Part shown: in pieces, positions 1-8,891 of the stretch | Layout: each line of letters starts with the position of its first letter | Numbering within the stretch: position 1 is the stretch's first letter | DNA from: Salibacter halophilus | GTDB taxonomy: Bacteria > Bacteroidota > Bacteroidia > Flavobacteriales_G > Salibacteraceae | Reading direction: 5' to 3' | NCBI RefSeq assembly: GCF_008806325.1 | Contig: NZ_WACR01000002.1 | Span: 186,001-250,000 of the forward strand | Length of the DNA: 64,000 bases | Program-made: the position numbers and the translations under genes | Notes under the pieces: model-generated | Database searches by the model: none | What the model was told of the DNA's origin: nothing | The model's input: the letters and a program-made list of their open reading frames with translations, nothing else

Positions 1-23
1 TCTACACTACTTGCTCAAAACAA

Positions 24-56
24 AAAAGGCCATGAAACTCGGTTTCATGGCCTTTT
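24..56. terminator. Bidirectional rho-independent terminator
   Basis: A perfect 15-bp stem (24-38 pairs with 42-56) encloses a 3-base TCG loop. The A-run at the left and T-run at the right allow it to work in both directions. It lies just past the stop of the lipoprotein gene on the minus strand. Confidence 0.85.
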
Positions 57-74
57 ACTTTATTGATAAATAAC

Positions 75-602
75 TTATTCAGTCACTTTAACAGTAATTG
101 AATTACTCATTTGCTTTCCGTAAGAACGGTGAAGACCATCAGCAAACTGAAGCGTAAGCGTGTGCTTACCCGGCTCTAAATCGAGCGTATCTTTTACCTG
201 ACCGCCACCATAGTGAATATGCGTATCATCAGCCGGAACAGTACCACCCATTTCGATGAATTTTCCATCGATTACAATGTGATGGTGACCAGTACCTTCT
301 ACAACTTCACCCGCTGGCTTCACTTTCATTCCTTCAATACCAAACTCAACTGCTAACGGAGACTTAACTTCAGCACCGTCTTCTAAGTTTGCAAAGAATA
401 CTTTAGCACCTTTAGGAACAGCCGGCAATTCAGGAGCTTCAGCTTTCTTTTCCTTTTTATCAGCCTTCTTTTCAGCTTTTTTGTCGGTTTGTTCCTTTTT
501 CGTTTCCTCTTTCGTGTTCTCTTTTTGGTCAGATCCAGATGGAGAACCGCATGATGCTGCCATAAAGCCAAACGCTATAGCAGCGATGTACAATTTTTTC
601 AT
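75..602 (-). CDS. Lipoprotein with DUF4399-like domain
   Basis: A 175-residue lipoprotein. The signal peptide ends in a lipobox (AASC, acylated Cys18). A Lys/Glu-rich charged linker follows (about residues 25-58), and then a compact domain with a GTGHHHIVIDG segment and a second His motif (DDTHIHYGGG). These His-rich motifs are typical of the DUF4399 family, whose function is unknown. The charged linker probably holds the domain away from the membrane. It is monocistronic, with a strong terminator downstream. The His clusters could bind metal, but that is only inference. The segment GSDQ after the lipobox is encoded by a copy of the dispersed motif GGATCTGACC (527-536). Confidence 0.8.
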   Translation of the reverse strand: MKKLYIAAIAFGFMAASCGSPSGSDQKENTKEETKKEQTDKKAEKKADKKEKKAEAPELPAVPKGAKVFFANLEDGAEVKSPLAVEFGIEGMKVKPAGEVVEGTGHHHIVIDGKFIEMGGTVPADDTHIHYGGGQVKDTLDLEPGKHTLTLQFADGLHRSYGKQMSNSITVKVTE

Positions 603-726
603 AATTCTTGCTTTTAAATTTGAATTAGCGGTGTAAAGTTATTGAACTTATCGAACCTGCCATGAATATAGAATGTGAAGGATTTAAACATCGCATTCAA
701 ATGCTGTAATTGTGGATCAACTACAC

Positions 727-734
727 TAAATTTG
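727..734 (+). promoter_or_regulatory. Bacteroidota-type -7 promoter element before cls
   Basis: TAAATTTG matches the TAnnTTTG element used by the Bacteroidota primary sigma factor. It lies 22 bp before the TTG start. No well-spaced -33 TTTG is evident, so this is a tentative call. Confidence 0.4.
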
Positions 735-756
735 GCAACACCATCAAAGAACTGAT

Positions 757-2235
757 TTGCTAGATAACCTTACTGACATATTTGATATTTCCTTTAAAGT
801 GCTCACAGCCATCTATTACGTTGTGAGTATTTTCACAATATTCTTTATTCTGCTCGACAACAAAAACCCGGCTAAAACGGTGAGCTATATCGTGGCGATT
901 ATCGCGTTGCCTTTTGTGGGGTTGATCATCTACTTCTTGTTTGGCCGCAATTTCAGGAAGGATAAAATTTTCTCGCGCAAAGAGTTGTTCGATGACAAAA
1001 AGATCAAAGAATGGCAACGCAAACACTCCAATGCCTTTTTTGAAAGCGAGCTGATTCAGGAAAAGCTGCTACCGCAAAGTCAAAAAATCGCTCGCCAACT
1101 CTTTTTCAATAGCAGAGCCGTTTTGACTACCAACAACAAAGTCGACTTCCTCATCAACGGAGAACGCAAGTACGAGGCGCTTCTGGAAGACATCAAAAAT
1201 GCTGAAAACCACATCCACCTCGAATACTACATCATTGAAGATGGAGAACATACGGGTGAGCTGTTTTCGGCTCTGACCGATAAAGCCAAAGAAGGAGTTG
1301 AAGTGAGGATGCTGTTCGATTCGGTTGGTAGTTCAAGCCTTAAGAGCAGTACGGTTAGGGAGTTGAGAAAACATGTTGTTAAAGTTGAATCCTTTATGCC
1401 CGTTTTCTTTCCGCAATTCACGAGTAAAATCAATTACAGGAATCACCGGAAGATTGTCGTAATTGACGGAAAAACCGGATATGTGGGCGGAATCAACCTC
1501 AGCGATCGCTACCTGAATGTGCCGGGCGAAAAAGCAAAAACTTACTGGCGCGACTCCCATTTCCGTATTGAAGGTGAAGCAGTTGTCCAACTTCAAATCC
1601 AGTTTATCCTGAACTGGAACTTCGCATCAACCGAACAACTTGGCCACACAAACGAGTACTTTCCAGATCAGCCACAGCTCGAAACACCCAAACTGGTTCA
1701 AATAGCTGCAAGCGGTCCTGACAGCGACTGGGAATCGATCATGTTGGCATTGTTCACAGCTATCGCCAGCAGTTCAAAATACGTTTACATTCAATCGCCC
1801 TATTTTATTCCTAACTCGAGTATGGTCAATGCGCTTATCGCTGCAGCACAGGGCGGTGTTGATGTAAGACTGATGATCCCGAGCAGCAGTGACACTAAAA
1901 TAACACAGCTTGCCGGATTCTCTTATCTGCGTCCTCTCCTGGAAGCTGATGTCAAAATCTATCTTTACACGAAAGGCTTCCTTCACGCCAAAACTGTAGT
2001 CGTTGATGATCAATTCACCTCCGTTGGCACAGCCAATATGGATATTAGGAGTTTTTACACGAATTTTGAAATCAATGCTTTCATTTACGATATTGAAACA
2101 GCAAAAAAAGCTCGTGAAATCTTTGAGGATGATTTAAAACACAGCGAAATGATGAATCCGGAAAGATGGAAAAACAGAAAATTGCTGTATAAAATATTGG
2201 AATCTTTCGCACGATTATTCTCTCCTTTGCTTTAA
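757..2235 (+). CDS. cls: Cardiolipin synthase (phospholipase D family)
   Basis: A 492-residue membrane-bound cardiolipin synthase that condenses phosphatidylglycerol at the inner membrane. Two hydrophobic segments at the N-terminus (about 15-35 and 45-65) are followed by two PLD catalytic motifs: HRKIVVIDG with His230 and HAKTVVVDD with His410. The length is normal for the bacterial Cls family. The start codon is TTG, with no earlier in-frame ATG. A -7-like element TAAATTTG lies at 727-734. A copy of the dispersed 10-mer is at 1269-1278. The next gene follows after 30 bp on the same strand and may be cotranscribed. Confidence 0.93.
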   Translation: MLDNLTDIFDISFKVLTAIYYVVSIFTIFFILLDNKNPAKTVSYIVAIIALPFVGLIIYFLFGRNFRKDKIFSRKELFDDKKIKEWQRKHSNAFFESELIQEKLLPQSQKIARQLFFNSRAVLTTNNKVDFLINGERKYEALLEDIKNAENHIHLEYYIIEDGEHTGELFSALTDKAKEGVEVRMLFDSVGSSSLKSSTVRELRKHVVKVESFMPVFFPQFTSKINYRNHRKIVVIDGKTGYVGGINLSDRYLNVPGEKAKTYWRDSHFRIEGEAVVQLQIQFILNWNFASTEQLGHTNEYFPDQPQLETPKLVQIAASGPDSDWESIMLALFTAIASSSKYVYIQSPYFIPNSSMVNALIAAAQGGVDVRLMIPSSSDTKITQLAGFSYLRPLLEADVKIYLYTKGFLHAKTVVVDDQFTSVGTANMDIRSFYTNFEINAFIYDIETAKKAREIFEDDLKHSEMMNPERWKNRKLLYKILESFARLFSPLL

Positions 2236-2265
2236 ATTCGAAAACCTAACCTAAAATCAAACAAA

Positions 2266-3087
2266 ATGGAAACTCTTTCAGGCACAAACGACCCATTAGA
2301 AAACGGCTACCAATTCAAGTTCAATCAATACCTAAACAGAGGTTGGGAACTTTTTAAAAGTCAGGCCCTTTTGCACATAGGAACACTCGTAGTGTTTTTC
2401 ATCATTTCAGTAATTGCCGGGTTTATCCTTGGATTTATTCCTGTTGTTGGGAATGTATTAGCTAACATACTCACCGTACTTTTGTATGCCGGTTACTTCA
2501 TTGCAGCCGATAAAATTAGTCGAGGCCAGGAACCTGAATTTAAAGACTTCTTTGGCGGTTTCAACTTCTTTGGTCCCATTGCACTCTACCAGATAGTATA
2601 TATGCTCATCATGTTCATTGCTCTCATACTGCCAATACTCTATCTTTTGTGGGCAGTTGTACCATTTGAAGAAATCATTCAACTGGCACAATCTGAAGAT
2701 GAACTAGAAGCATTTTTAAAAGATTATTTTATGGGCGGTGAATTTGCTGAAAACCTTACCAGCATTATCATCCCAATTTTATTAATCTTGATAATATCCA
2801 TTTACGTAGGCCTCATTTACACCATTACAACTCCGTTAATTGTATTGAAAAAGTACGGTTTTTGGCAAGCTATGGAAACGAGCCGTAAAGTAGTTAACAA
2901 AAAGTTTTTCAGCTTTTTACTATTTCTCATTGTACTTGGGTTAATCAACTTTGCTGGTGCTATATTCCTGGGGATTGGATTGTTAGTTACTATTCCATTC
3001 AGTATACTGGCAACTTACGCCATTTACGAAGACCTTTACGGAGGCGAGTCCAGCCCAGATGAAGAATTAGATGTACATGTTCAATAA
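2266..3087 (+). CDS. Multi-pass membrane protein of unknown function
   Basis: A 273-residue integral membrane protein. I count about six hydrophobic segments (roughly residues 38-60, 65-85, 105-130, 165-190, 215-240 and 240-260), with a soluble acidic loop around 135-160 and an acidic C-terminus. The arrangement resembles the loosely defined group of polytopic proteins related to glycerophosphodiester phosphodiesterase membrane domains, but no catalytic motif is visible. It lies between cls and the CoA-transferase, and its last 17 bases overlap the latter. Function not recognised. Confidence 0.75.
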   Translation: METLSGTNDPLENGYQFKFNQYLNRGWELFKSQALLHIGTLVVFFIISVIAGFILGFIPVVGNVLANILTVLLYAGYFIAADKISRGQEPEFKDFFGGFNFFGPIALYQIVYMLIMFIALILPILYLLWAVVPFEEIIQLAQSEDELEAFLKDYFMGGEFAENLTSIIIPILLILIISIYVGLIYTITTPLIVLKKYGFWQAMETSRKVVNKKFFSFLLFLIVLGLINFAGAIFLGIGLLVTIPFSILATYAIYEDLYGGESSPDEELDVHVQ

Positions 3088-4135
3088 ACTTACCGTCATC
3101 GAATTAGCAAGTGTGCTCGCAGGACCATCTGTGGGCACTTTTTTTGCCGAGTTGGGTGCTCGTGTCATCAAAGTGGAAAACGCGACAACCGGTGGCGATA
3201 TGACGCGCCATTGGTTTTCACGGTCAGAGCCGAACTCAGGCACTTCAGCTTACTTCTCCAGCGTCAACTACAAAAAAGAATACCAGCAACGCGACCTCAA
3301 CAAAAAAGAACACCAGGATGAAATTCACGATCTGATTAAAGATGCTGATATCGTCCTCTCAAATTTCAAGGAGAGCACAGCTAAAAAATTCAGAGTGGAT
3401 TTTGAGTCGCTGAAGAAAGTCAATCCGAATGTTATTTTAGGTACCATTACAGGTTTCCCGCACACATCTCGCCCGGCTTTTGATGTTGTACTACAAGCTG
3501 AAACAGGATTTTTGAGCATGACCGGTTCTGATCATGAGCACCTGGCCAAAATGCCGGTTGCTATGGTTGATGTTTTAGCTGCTCACCAATTAAAGGAAGG
3601 ATTGCTGATAGCATTATTGAAGCGACAGTCAGAACCGAAGGCTTACCGGGTCAATGTCACACTTTACGAAGCGGCTCTGGCTTCGCTGATCAATCAGGGA
3701 AGTAATTATTTAATGACGGGTGTTTCACCGGAACCTATTGGAACTAAACATCCTAACATCGCTCCATACGGTGATATTTTCACGACATCAGACAACAGGA
3801 AAGTTGTACTGGCTGTGGGCACGCAAAGCCAATTTGCTCAACTCTGCGAGTATCTGGATATGAATGAACTAAAAACAGATCAACGATTCTGCGACAACGC
3901 CTCAAGAGTAAAAAACAGAAAAGCATTAATCGATATTCTGACAAAAGTGATTAGCCAAATTGACAGAGAAACATTGATGAAAAATCTGCTAGACCGCGGT
4001 ATCCCGGCCGGAGCTGTGAAAACACTTGAAGAGGTTTTTGCCGATGAGCAGGCTCAAAAGCTGGTTCTGACCGAAACGATTGACGGAACAAAAACCAAAC
4101 GCGTAAAAGGAAATATTTTTAGCGTATCGTCTTGA
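3071..4135 (+). CDS. Family III CoA-transferase (CaiB/BaiF type)
   Basis: A 354-residue member of the class III CoA-transferases, which move CoA between acyl groups. The N-terminus has the family signature (ELASVLAGPSVGTFFAELGARVIKVE). The catalytic aspartate is probably Asp167 in AMVDVLAAH. The family is usually about 380-430 residues, so this is a slightly short form. The start overlaps the upstream membrane-protein gene by 17 bp; an alternative ATG at 3077 gives MFNKL. The substrate cannot be deduced. The 3' end overlaps the convergent gene at 4119 by 17 bp. Two copies of the dispersed 10-mer lie inside (3222 and 4063). Confidence 0.88.
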   Translation: MYMFNKLTVIELASVLAGPSVGTFFAELGARVIKVENATTGGDMTRHWFSRSEPNSGTSAYFSSVNYKKEYQQRDLNKKEHQDEIHDLIKDADIVLSNFKESTAKKFRVDFESLKKVNPNVILGTITGFPHTSRPAFDVVLQAETGFLSMTGSDHEHLAKMPVAMVDVLAAHQLKEGLLIALLKRQSEPKAYRVNVTLYEAALASLINQGSNYLMTGVSPEPIGTKHPNIAPYGDIFTTSDNRKVVLAVGTQSQFAQLCEYLDMNELKTDQRFCDNASRVKNRKALIDILTKVISQIDRETLMKNLLDRGIPAGAVKTLEEVFADEQAQKLVLTETIDGTKTKRVKGNIFSVSS

Positions 4136-4673
4136 GTTGACGATTGAGGAACACTGTTAGCTGGCGAGCATCTTTTTCTTCGAGGTGCATTCCAAAACTT
4201 ACCTTCCCGCCCAAATAGTCGAACTCTATCTGCTCGTTTCCAACTGTCCAAAATGTTTTGTTGTAAGCTGCTGCAAATGATTTTTTGGACGGCTCAAATA
4301 ATCTGAATCCTTTGATATTCTTGCGCAGGTAGTTTTTGATTTTTCCGCGCTTAAAGAGCGAGCGCTTGTACAACAGTTTTTCTTTATTGATTTTGATGAG
4401 CTCGTAACCGAACTTTTTAAAGAGGTAACCGTGGAGCGCTTTGTATTCGAAATACCCCCAAAATGAAAGATAGACGATGAAAAAGATGTAGGCATCGCGC
4501 TCGAGACCGGCATTGAAAAGATAAAATGTGACGTAAATCCCGAGACTTGTCCACAGAACTAACCAGCCCAGTAAAGCCATTTCCTGCCACCCTTCTAGCG
4601 GATTGATAATTTTGATCAGCACCTCATCGTCTTGTTTGCTGATTGATATGTTGTCTCCTATTTCTTTTTTCAT
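4119..4673 (-). CDS. Two-TM membrane protein of unknown function
   Basis: A protein of about 184 residues from the ATG at 4673; a GTG 54 bp upstream (4727) would add 18 residues. A short basic/acidic N-terminal strand region is followed by two adjacent transmembrane helices separated by a short loop, then a soluble domain rich in aromatic and basic residues. The layout resembles small bacterial PH-like membrane proteins, but no diagnostic motif is present. It is convergent with the CoA-transferase and shares 17 bp with its 3' end. Function not recognised. Confidence 0.7.
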   Translation of the reverse strand: MKKEIGDNISISKQDDEVLIKIINPLEGWQEMALLGWLVLWTSLGIYVTFYLFNAGLERDAYIFFIVYLSFWGYFEYKALHGYLFKKFGYELIKINKEKLLYKRSLFKRGKIKNYLRKNIKGFRLFEPSKKSFAAAYNKTFWTVGNEQIEFDYLGGKVSFGMHLEEKDARQLTVFLNRQLKTIR

Positions 4674-4783
4674 GGCGCTGTGCAAAAGAACAAATTTTTG
4701 GTATTGTTCTTGTTTAAACAAAGGCACATTTTAAGAGTTCAAGAATTTTATAAACTTTGAAGCACTAAAAACGAAAGGAAAAT

Positions 4784-5554
4784 ATGAAACTACGAGCAAT
4801 GAAATTATCGATTTTGACCATTGGGTTAGCTTTATTTACAGGGTCTGCTTTTGCACAGGTAGCCGGAGGTAGCATGACAAAATTATTCGACCTCTACGTG
4901 ATGGGTGATTACGAAAAGTGCTATGACAAAGCGATCAAAGCTACTGAAGATGACGATACAAAATACGAGTCAGAACCGTACTTATACGCTGCTCTATCGC
5001 TCAAGAAGATCTCTGAAGATCCTGAGCTGAGACAGTACTACGAAGACGCTACAAAAGATGCGATCAAGCTCGCAGCTAAGTTTACAAAGCGTGACATCCG
5101 TAAAGGAGAAAAAGACGAGGAAACACTATTTGAAGAAAATAGAGAAACAATTGGCATGTTTAAACGCATGGCGATCAATGAAGCGAAGAGTTTTTATGTT
5201 CAGCAAGACTGGAGAAAAGCTTCATATTATTTGAAGTACGGATTGAGAATTGATCCTAGCGATCCGGCTGTTGAACTTTTTAAAGCTGTTGCAGATTACA
5301 AGTCTCGTAACCGCTACAACGGTGATAAACATTCTGAAAGTGCAATCAAGAAGTTTAAAGAGCTTGCTAAAGAAGGTGGTTACGAACCAACAGAATACAA
5401 TGTTACTGCTTTTGAAGATGGATTCATCGAATATGTTGAATACCTCAAGGAAGAAGATGAATTGGAAAAAGCCAGAGAAGCTGCTTCATTGGCTCGTAAA
5501 CTTGCTCCTGATAACTCTAAGTTTGAGCGTTTAGAATCTAACCTCAATGGATAA
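4784..5554 (+). CDS. Secreted TPR-like repeat protein
   Basis: A 256-residue exported protein. The signal peptide is clear (cleavage likely after GSAFA, before QVAGG). The rest is helical and charged, with TPR-like pairs such as the segments around residues 35-55, 130-155 and 215-245 (ending DELEKAREAASLARKLAPDN). A second ATG at 4799 gives a signal peptide five residues shorter. It is probably a periplasmic or outer-membrane-associated scaffold, but no partner can be named. It stands alone between divergent and convergent neighbours and ends in a strong terminator. Confidence 0.75.
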   Translation: MKLRAMKLSILTIGLALFTGSAFAQVAGGSMTKLFDLYVMGDYEKCYDKAIKATEDDDTKYESEPYLYAALSLKKISEDPELRQYYEDATKDAIKLAAKFTKRDIRKGEKDEETLFEENRETIGMFKRMAINEAKSFYVQQDWRKASYYLKYGLRIDPSDPAVELFKAVADYKSRNRYNGDKHSESAIKKFKELAKEGGYEPTEYNVTAFEDGFIEYVEYLKEEDELEKAREAASLARKLAPDNSKFERLESNLNG

Positions 5555-5570
5555 TTAGGATTTAAGAATT

Positions 5571-5606
5571 AAAAAAAACTCCATCGAAATCGATGGAGTT
5601 TTTTTT
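5571..5606. terminator. Bidirectional rho-independent terminator
   Basis: A 16-bp stem (5571-5586 with 5591-5606) has A- and T-runs on its outer sides. It serves the TPR-like gene on the plus strand. On the minus strand it overlaps the stop codon of the DUF4301 gene. Confidence 0.85.
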
Positions 5607-7092
5607 ATGCCTGATGTGCCGGTTTAATGAGGTCTAACACCGTTTTAACCGGACTAAAAGTCTCTAGCGGAACTTCAATAAAAACTGTATTCCAGTAAGC
5701 CATACTCCCATTCCACAATCCTGGGTGTTCAAGAGCTAATATCGACTGACCGTTATAACTCTTTTCAGATACAAACGACCAGTTACGCTCAATGTAATCG
5801 TTGAGATTAAAAGACTCTCCTTTGTAGTTCTTCAGTGAACAAACGATATCAACCGGATTGAAATGGGTGGATTGCTCCACAGCTTTTTTCTGCTCCGGAT
5901 CTGAAAAGTCGATCTGTGCTTTTTCAACGATTTGGAGAGAAACCTGTCCGTTTTGCTTCACCCAAAATGGACCTCCGCCCGGCTCACCTTCGTTTTTCAC
6001 CATTCCGCAAACGCGGAGTGGCCTGTTGAGCAGAGAATGTAATTTCTTCTCATCAATATCATTTGAAATATCCAGGTTCAATTGTTCTTTAGCGAAATCG
6101 ATGATCTCATTTTTCAAATCTGAATCAACGCCTTCATCAAGAGCTCGCAAGTAAGCGTTACTCGCCTTTTTGAGTTCAATCAGCTTTCCGCCCAATAATT
6201 TCTTGTACTCTGATGCTCGTTTTTGAATGCTTTCAACCTGAACGTTATCGATGTTTTTTATGAAAACAATGTCATCGTTCAAATCCTGCAGGTTTGACAA
6301 AAGCGCACCGTGCCCTCCGGGTCTGAACAGGAGTTTTCCTCTATTCGTTTTCACCGGTCTAAATTCTTTATCCACCGCAAGTGTATCGGTTTTTCTGCGC
6401 TGGAAAGACCACGATATTCTGTAGCGAACTCCATAGCGTTGCTCATACTTACTGATAACTGCATTGAGATAGGTTCTGAAACGCGTTTCGTGGGCTTCAG
6501 AGATGGTGAAATGAATGTGGCATGTGCCATCATCATTTACCGCGTAAGAAGCCGCCTCAGCGAGTTGCTCATCTACTGCTTTTCTAATTTCATTGGCATA
6601 GAGGTGAAAATCGATCAGCGCTTTTGGCGTAGCCCCGTAACCTATCCCCTGGTTGTCGAGAAGAATCTCAACAATAGTTTTCAAATTTTCACGGTCAGAT
6701 CCATTGAGCTGTATCCCGTGCAGTTGAAGGTAATCCTCAACCGGCTTGCTGAAAGCGAATTTCTCAAAATTCTCAGCAAATTTTTCTATCTCAGGAGTTA
6801 CTTCATCATTTTCCAAATAATTGAACAACAACTTGAACATTCTGCTCGCTGCACCAGAGGCCGGCACAAATTTCCCAACCTGTAAATTATTGAGCGTCTC
6901 TTCGTAAAGGGATTTGTAATATTCAGCAGATTCTTCTCCAATCAGTAATATACCGTCACCGATCACAGCTGGTCGCTGAATATCCAGCTTTTGTGTTCCT
7001 TTTTGAAAGTAGATGAGTTGCTCTTCAACCTCATCTATGTTCATATCATATTTATCCAGCTCTTTCAAGAACTGATCTGTAATTTCGATCAT
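5605..7092 (-). CDS. DUF4301 family protein
   Basis: A 495-residue cytoplasmic protein that I recognise as the Bacteroidota family DUF4301. It includes the characteristic VPASGAASRMFK segment (about residues 78-90) and an RPGGHGALLSNLQDLN stretch (near residue 256), which resembles nucleotide-sugar or sugar-phosphate nucleotidyltransferase signatures. The GGHGAL region and the GAASRMFK loop suggest a phosphate- or nucleotide-binding fold, but the activity is not established. The length is typical for the family. It is transcribed alone with its own terminator. One copy of the dispersed 10-mer lies at 6693-6702. Confidence 0.85.
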   Translation of the reverse strand: MIEITDQFLKELDKYDMNIDEVEEQLIYFQKGTQKLDIQRPAVIGDGILLIGEESAEYYKSLYEETLNNLQVGKFVPASGAASRMFKLLFNYLENDEVTPEIEKFAENFEKFAFSKPVEDYLQLHGIQLNGSDRENLKTIVEILLDNQGIGYGATPKALIDFHLYANEIRKAVDEQLAEAASYAVNDDGTCHIHFTISEAHETRFRTYLNAVISKYEQRYGVRYRISWSFQRRKTDTLAVDKEFRPVKTNRGKLLFRPGGHGALLSNLQDLNDDIVFIKNIDNVQVESIQKRASEYKKLLGGKLIELKKASNAYLRALDEGVDSDLKNEIIDFAKEQLNLDISNDIDEKKLHSLLNRPLRVCGMVKNEGEPGGGPFWVKQNGQVSLQIVEKAQIDFSDPEQKKAVEQSTHFNPVDIVCSLKNYKGESFNLNDYIERNWSFVSEKSYNGQSILALEHPGLWNGSMAYWNTVFIEVPLETFSPVKTVLDLIKPAHQA

Positions 7093-7179
7093 GTAAGACT
7101 TTATGAAATAGGGTTATTAATTCAGAAAATGGTTGTTTGTTGTGGGCAAATTAAAAAAATAATGACAATCTAATAGCCT

Positions 7180-7563
7180 TTATTCAAACTCTAAATTGGT
7201 CAAAAATCTGGAGTTTCTACTCTTCTTGCGTTCTCGCCTGTAAGCTATTGAGAGTTTATAGATTGCCAATCCCCATGAACCGCTGTAAAAAACAGCATTA
7301 AATATCATGGAATTGGGCAATGTGTAATAAAGCGATAATGTGACAATCGTGTACACAACAATTCCAATGACGTAATAATTAATCAAAATATTCATCGGGT
7401 AGTAATACTCGTGTTTGCGGATATGATAGTAAGCACCTCCTAATTGTACCAGGCCCAAAGCAGTCATAGCCAACCAAAAATAATCGATACTACATGATGC
7501 AATGAGAACCACAAATGAAATCACCATTAGCATCAATTCAATCAACGTTTGCCTGTATCTCAT
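7180..7563 (-). CDS. Small four-TM membrane protein
   Basis: A 127-residue protein made mostly of four hydrophobic helices (about residues 8-27, 29-47, 57-80 and 85-105) with a basic C-terminal tail. It overlaps the stop of the GbsR/MarR-like gene by 4 bp and is therefore translationally coupled to it. Such regulator plus small-membrane-protein pairs are common in Bacteroidota. Its role is unknown. Confidence 0.7.
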   Translation of the reverse strand: MRYRQTLIELMLMVISFVVLIASCSIDYFWLAMTALGLVQLGGAYYHIRKHEYYYPMNILINYYVIGIVVYTIVTLSLYYTLPNSMIFNAVFYSGSWGLAIYKLSIAYRRERKKSRNSRFLTNLEFE

Positions 7564-8072
7564 GATTTCTTCCTGTAAAATAATTTTCTAATCCCGTTTA
7601 CAAACCAATTTTGCTCACTCCTACTCAGTGTTTCGAGCAAATTGTCAGCCAATTCCGTGTAGTGCAGGAGTTCACCGGTTACTTTTCTGAATTCCGCCTG
7701 TTCTTTATCCTTCTTATCAACATGTTGAGCTTCCTGCAATAAATTGATCACCGGCTCTATTTCGCGTTTCCTTCTCTCGGCAGTGACTATTGAAATCACT
7801 TTCCAAATCTCTTTCTCGGCTATAAAAAACTCCTTGCGCTCTCCTTCTTTGTGAATTTTTGAAACAAGGCCCCAATCGAGCAGATTTCGAACATTCATAT
7901 TCACGTTTCCACGTGAAATGTGAAGCTCTTCCATGATATCATCAGTGCACAAAGGTTCAGGTGCGATGAGCAAAAGCGCATGGATTTGCGCCATTGCTTT
8001 GTTGATCCCCCATTTTGAGCCGAAAGTTCCCCACGTTTGTAGGAATTCTTTCTTTTTATCTTCGAAATCCAT
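7560..8072 (-). CDS. GbsR/MarR-family transcriptional regulator
   Basis: A 170-residue winged-helix regulator. The N-terminus (GTFGSKWGINKAMAQIHALL) and the helix-turn-helix around residues 40-65 (TDDIMEELHISRGNVNMNVRNLLDWGLV) are typical of the GbsR branch of MarR-like proteins in Bacteroidota. The C-terminus is a helical dimerisation or coiled region. It is the first gene of a two-gene operon with the small membrane protein, coupled by a 4-bp overlap. The ligand is unknown. Confidence 0.85.
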   Translation of the reverse strand: MDFEDKKKEFLQTWGTFGSKWGINKAMAQIHALLLIAPEPLCTDDIMEELHISRGNVNMNVRNLLDWGLVSKIHKEGERKEFFIAEKEIWKVISIVTAERRKREIEPVINLLQEAQHVDKKDKEQAEFRKVTGELLHYTELADNLLETLSRSEQNWFVNGIRKLFYRKKS

Positions 8073-8117
8073 ACTTCAAAGATATAAAAGTTTACGAACT
8101 TTCAAAAGTTTCTGAAA

Positions 8118-8891
8118 CTATTGAGAAACGAATCGAAAAGTGATGCTCCCCTTTTGAGCTTCAGGGGCTTGTTGCGAATTATTGAAACGAGTATTTTGAG
8201 CAGCCTGAATCGCAGCTCGTTGTAAACAGCCATCGTCAGATTTAGATGTTTCCTCGTCAACCTTTGCTGCCAGTACCCTTCCTGATCTGTCAACCACGAT
8301 ATTGACTGTTACTTCACCTCCGTACTGACACATATAAACCGGAACATCCATGTAAGTATCGTAACGGTTTTCGAGTTTGTAAGAGATGTTGGTATTTCCT
8401 TTTACGGCTCCTTCAGAAACGGCTTTCTTTTCTTTTACCTCTTCTAACTGCGGCTGTTTTTTACTGTTGATCAGTGCCTCAGCCTCTTCTTTCGTGTATC
8501 CGTATCCAGCATCGCGTTGTTCCTGAATCACCTCCTGTTCCAGTTTCTTGAGTCGCTCGTTGATTTCTTTCTCAACCTGGCTTTTAGATTCATTTGGAAC
8601 GTTTTCTTCAATCTTATTGTAATCGGCTTTGTCGAGCATCTCAGGAGCACTTTTATTCACAGCTTTGTTCGATGAAGGCTCTGACTGTTCAGTCTCAGTC
8701 AATTCCTGCTCCTCAGGTATTTGTTCCGGATCTGCTACTTCTGGTTCTGAAAATTGCATGGTTATCGTGGAGTCTTTCGTTTCGGCATCTTTGAGTGTCG
8801 CAATATCGAAAATCACAAACGCCAAAATGTGCACTAATGCTGTGAGAGCAATAGCTGTGCGGTGTTTTGCTATGTAGTCTTTTAAACTCAT
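8118..8891 (-). CDS. TonB-like energy transducer
   Basis: A 257-residue TonB-type protein. One N-terminal transmembrane helix (about 14-31) anchors it in the inner membrane. A long acidic and coiled linker rich in Glu, Gln and Lys (about 45-150) replaces the usual Pro-rich spacer. The C-terminal TonB/TolA-like domain (about 170-257) contains GGEVTVNIVVDRSGRVLAAKV and ends in FRFVSQ. It would couple the proton-motive force to outer-membrane receptors or act in envelope mechanics. Its start overlaps the stop of the WG-repeat gene by 4 bp, so the two are translated together. Which receptor it serves is unknown. Confidence 0.82.
   Translation of the reverse strand: MSLKDYIAKHRTAIALTALVHILAFVIFDIATLKDAETKDSTITMQFSEPEVADPEQIPEEQELTETEQSEPSSNKAVNKSAPEMLDKADYNKIEENVPNESKSQVEKEINERLKKLEQEVIQEQRDAGYGYTKEEAEALINSKKQPQLEEVKEKKAVSEGAVKGNTNISYKLENRYDTYMDVPVYMCQYGGEVTVNIVVDRSGRVLAAKVDEETSKSDDGCLQRAAIQAAQNTRFNNSQQAPEAQKGSITFRFVSQ

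Noticed and set aside
6310-6885. A 191-codon plus-strand frame inside the DUF4301 gene
   Set aside because: It lies wholly inside a recognised gene on the other strand and has no protein-like features.
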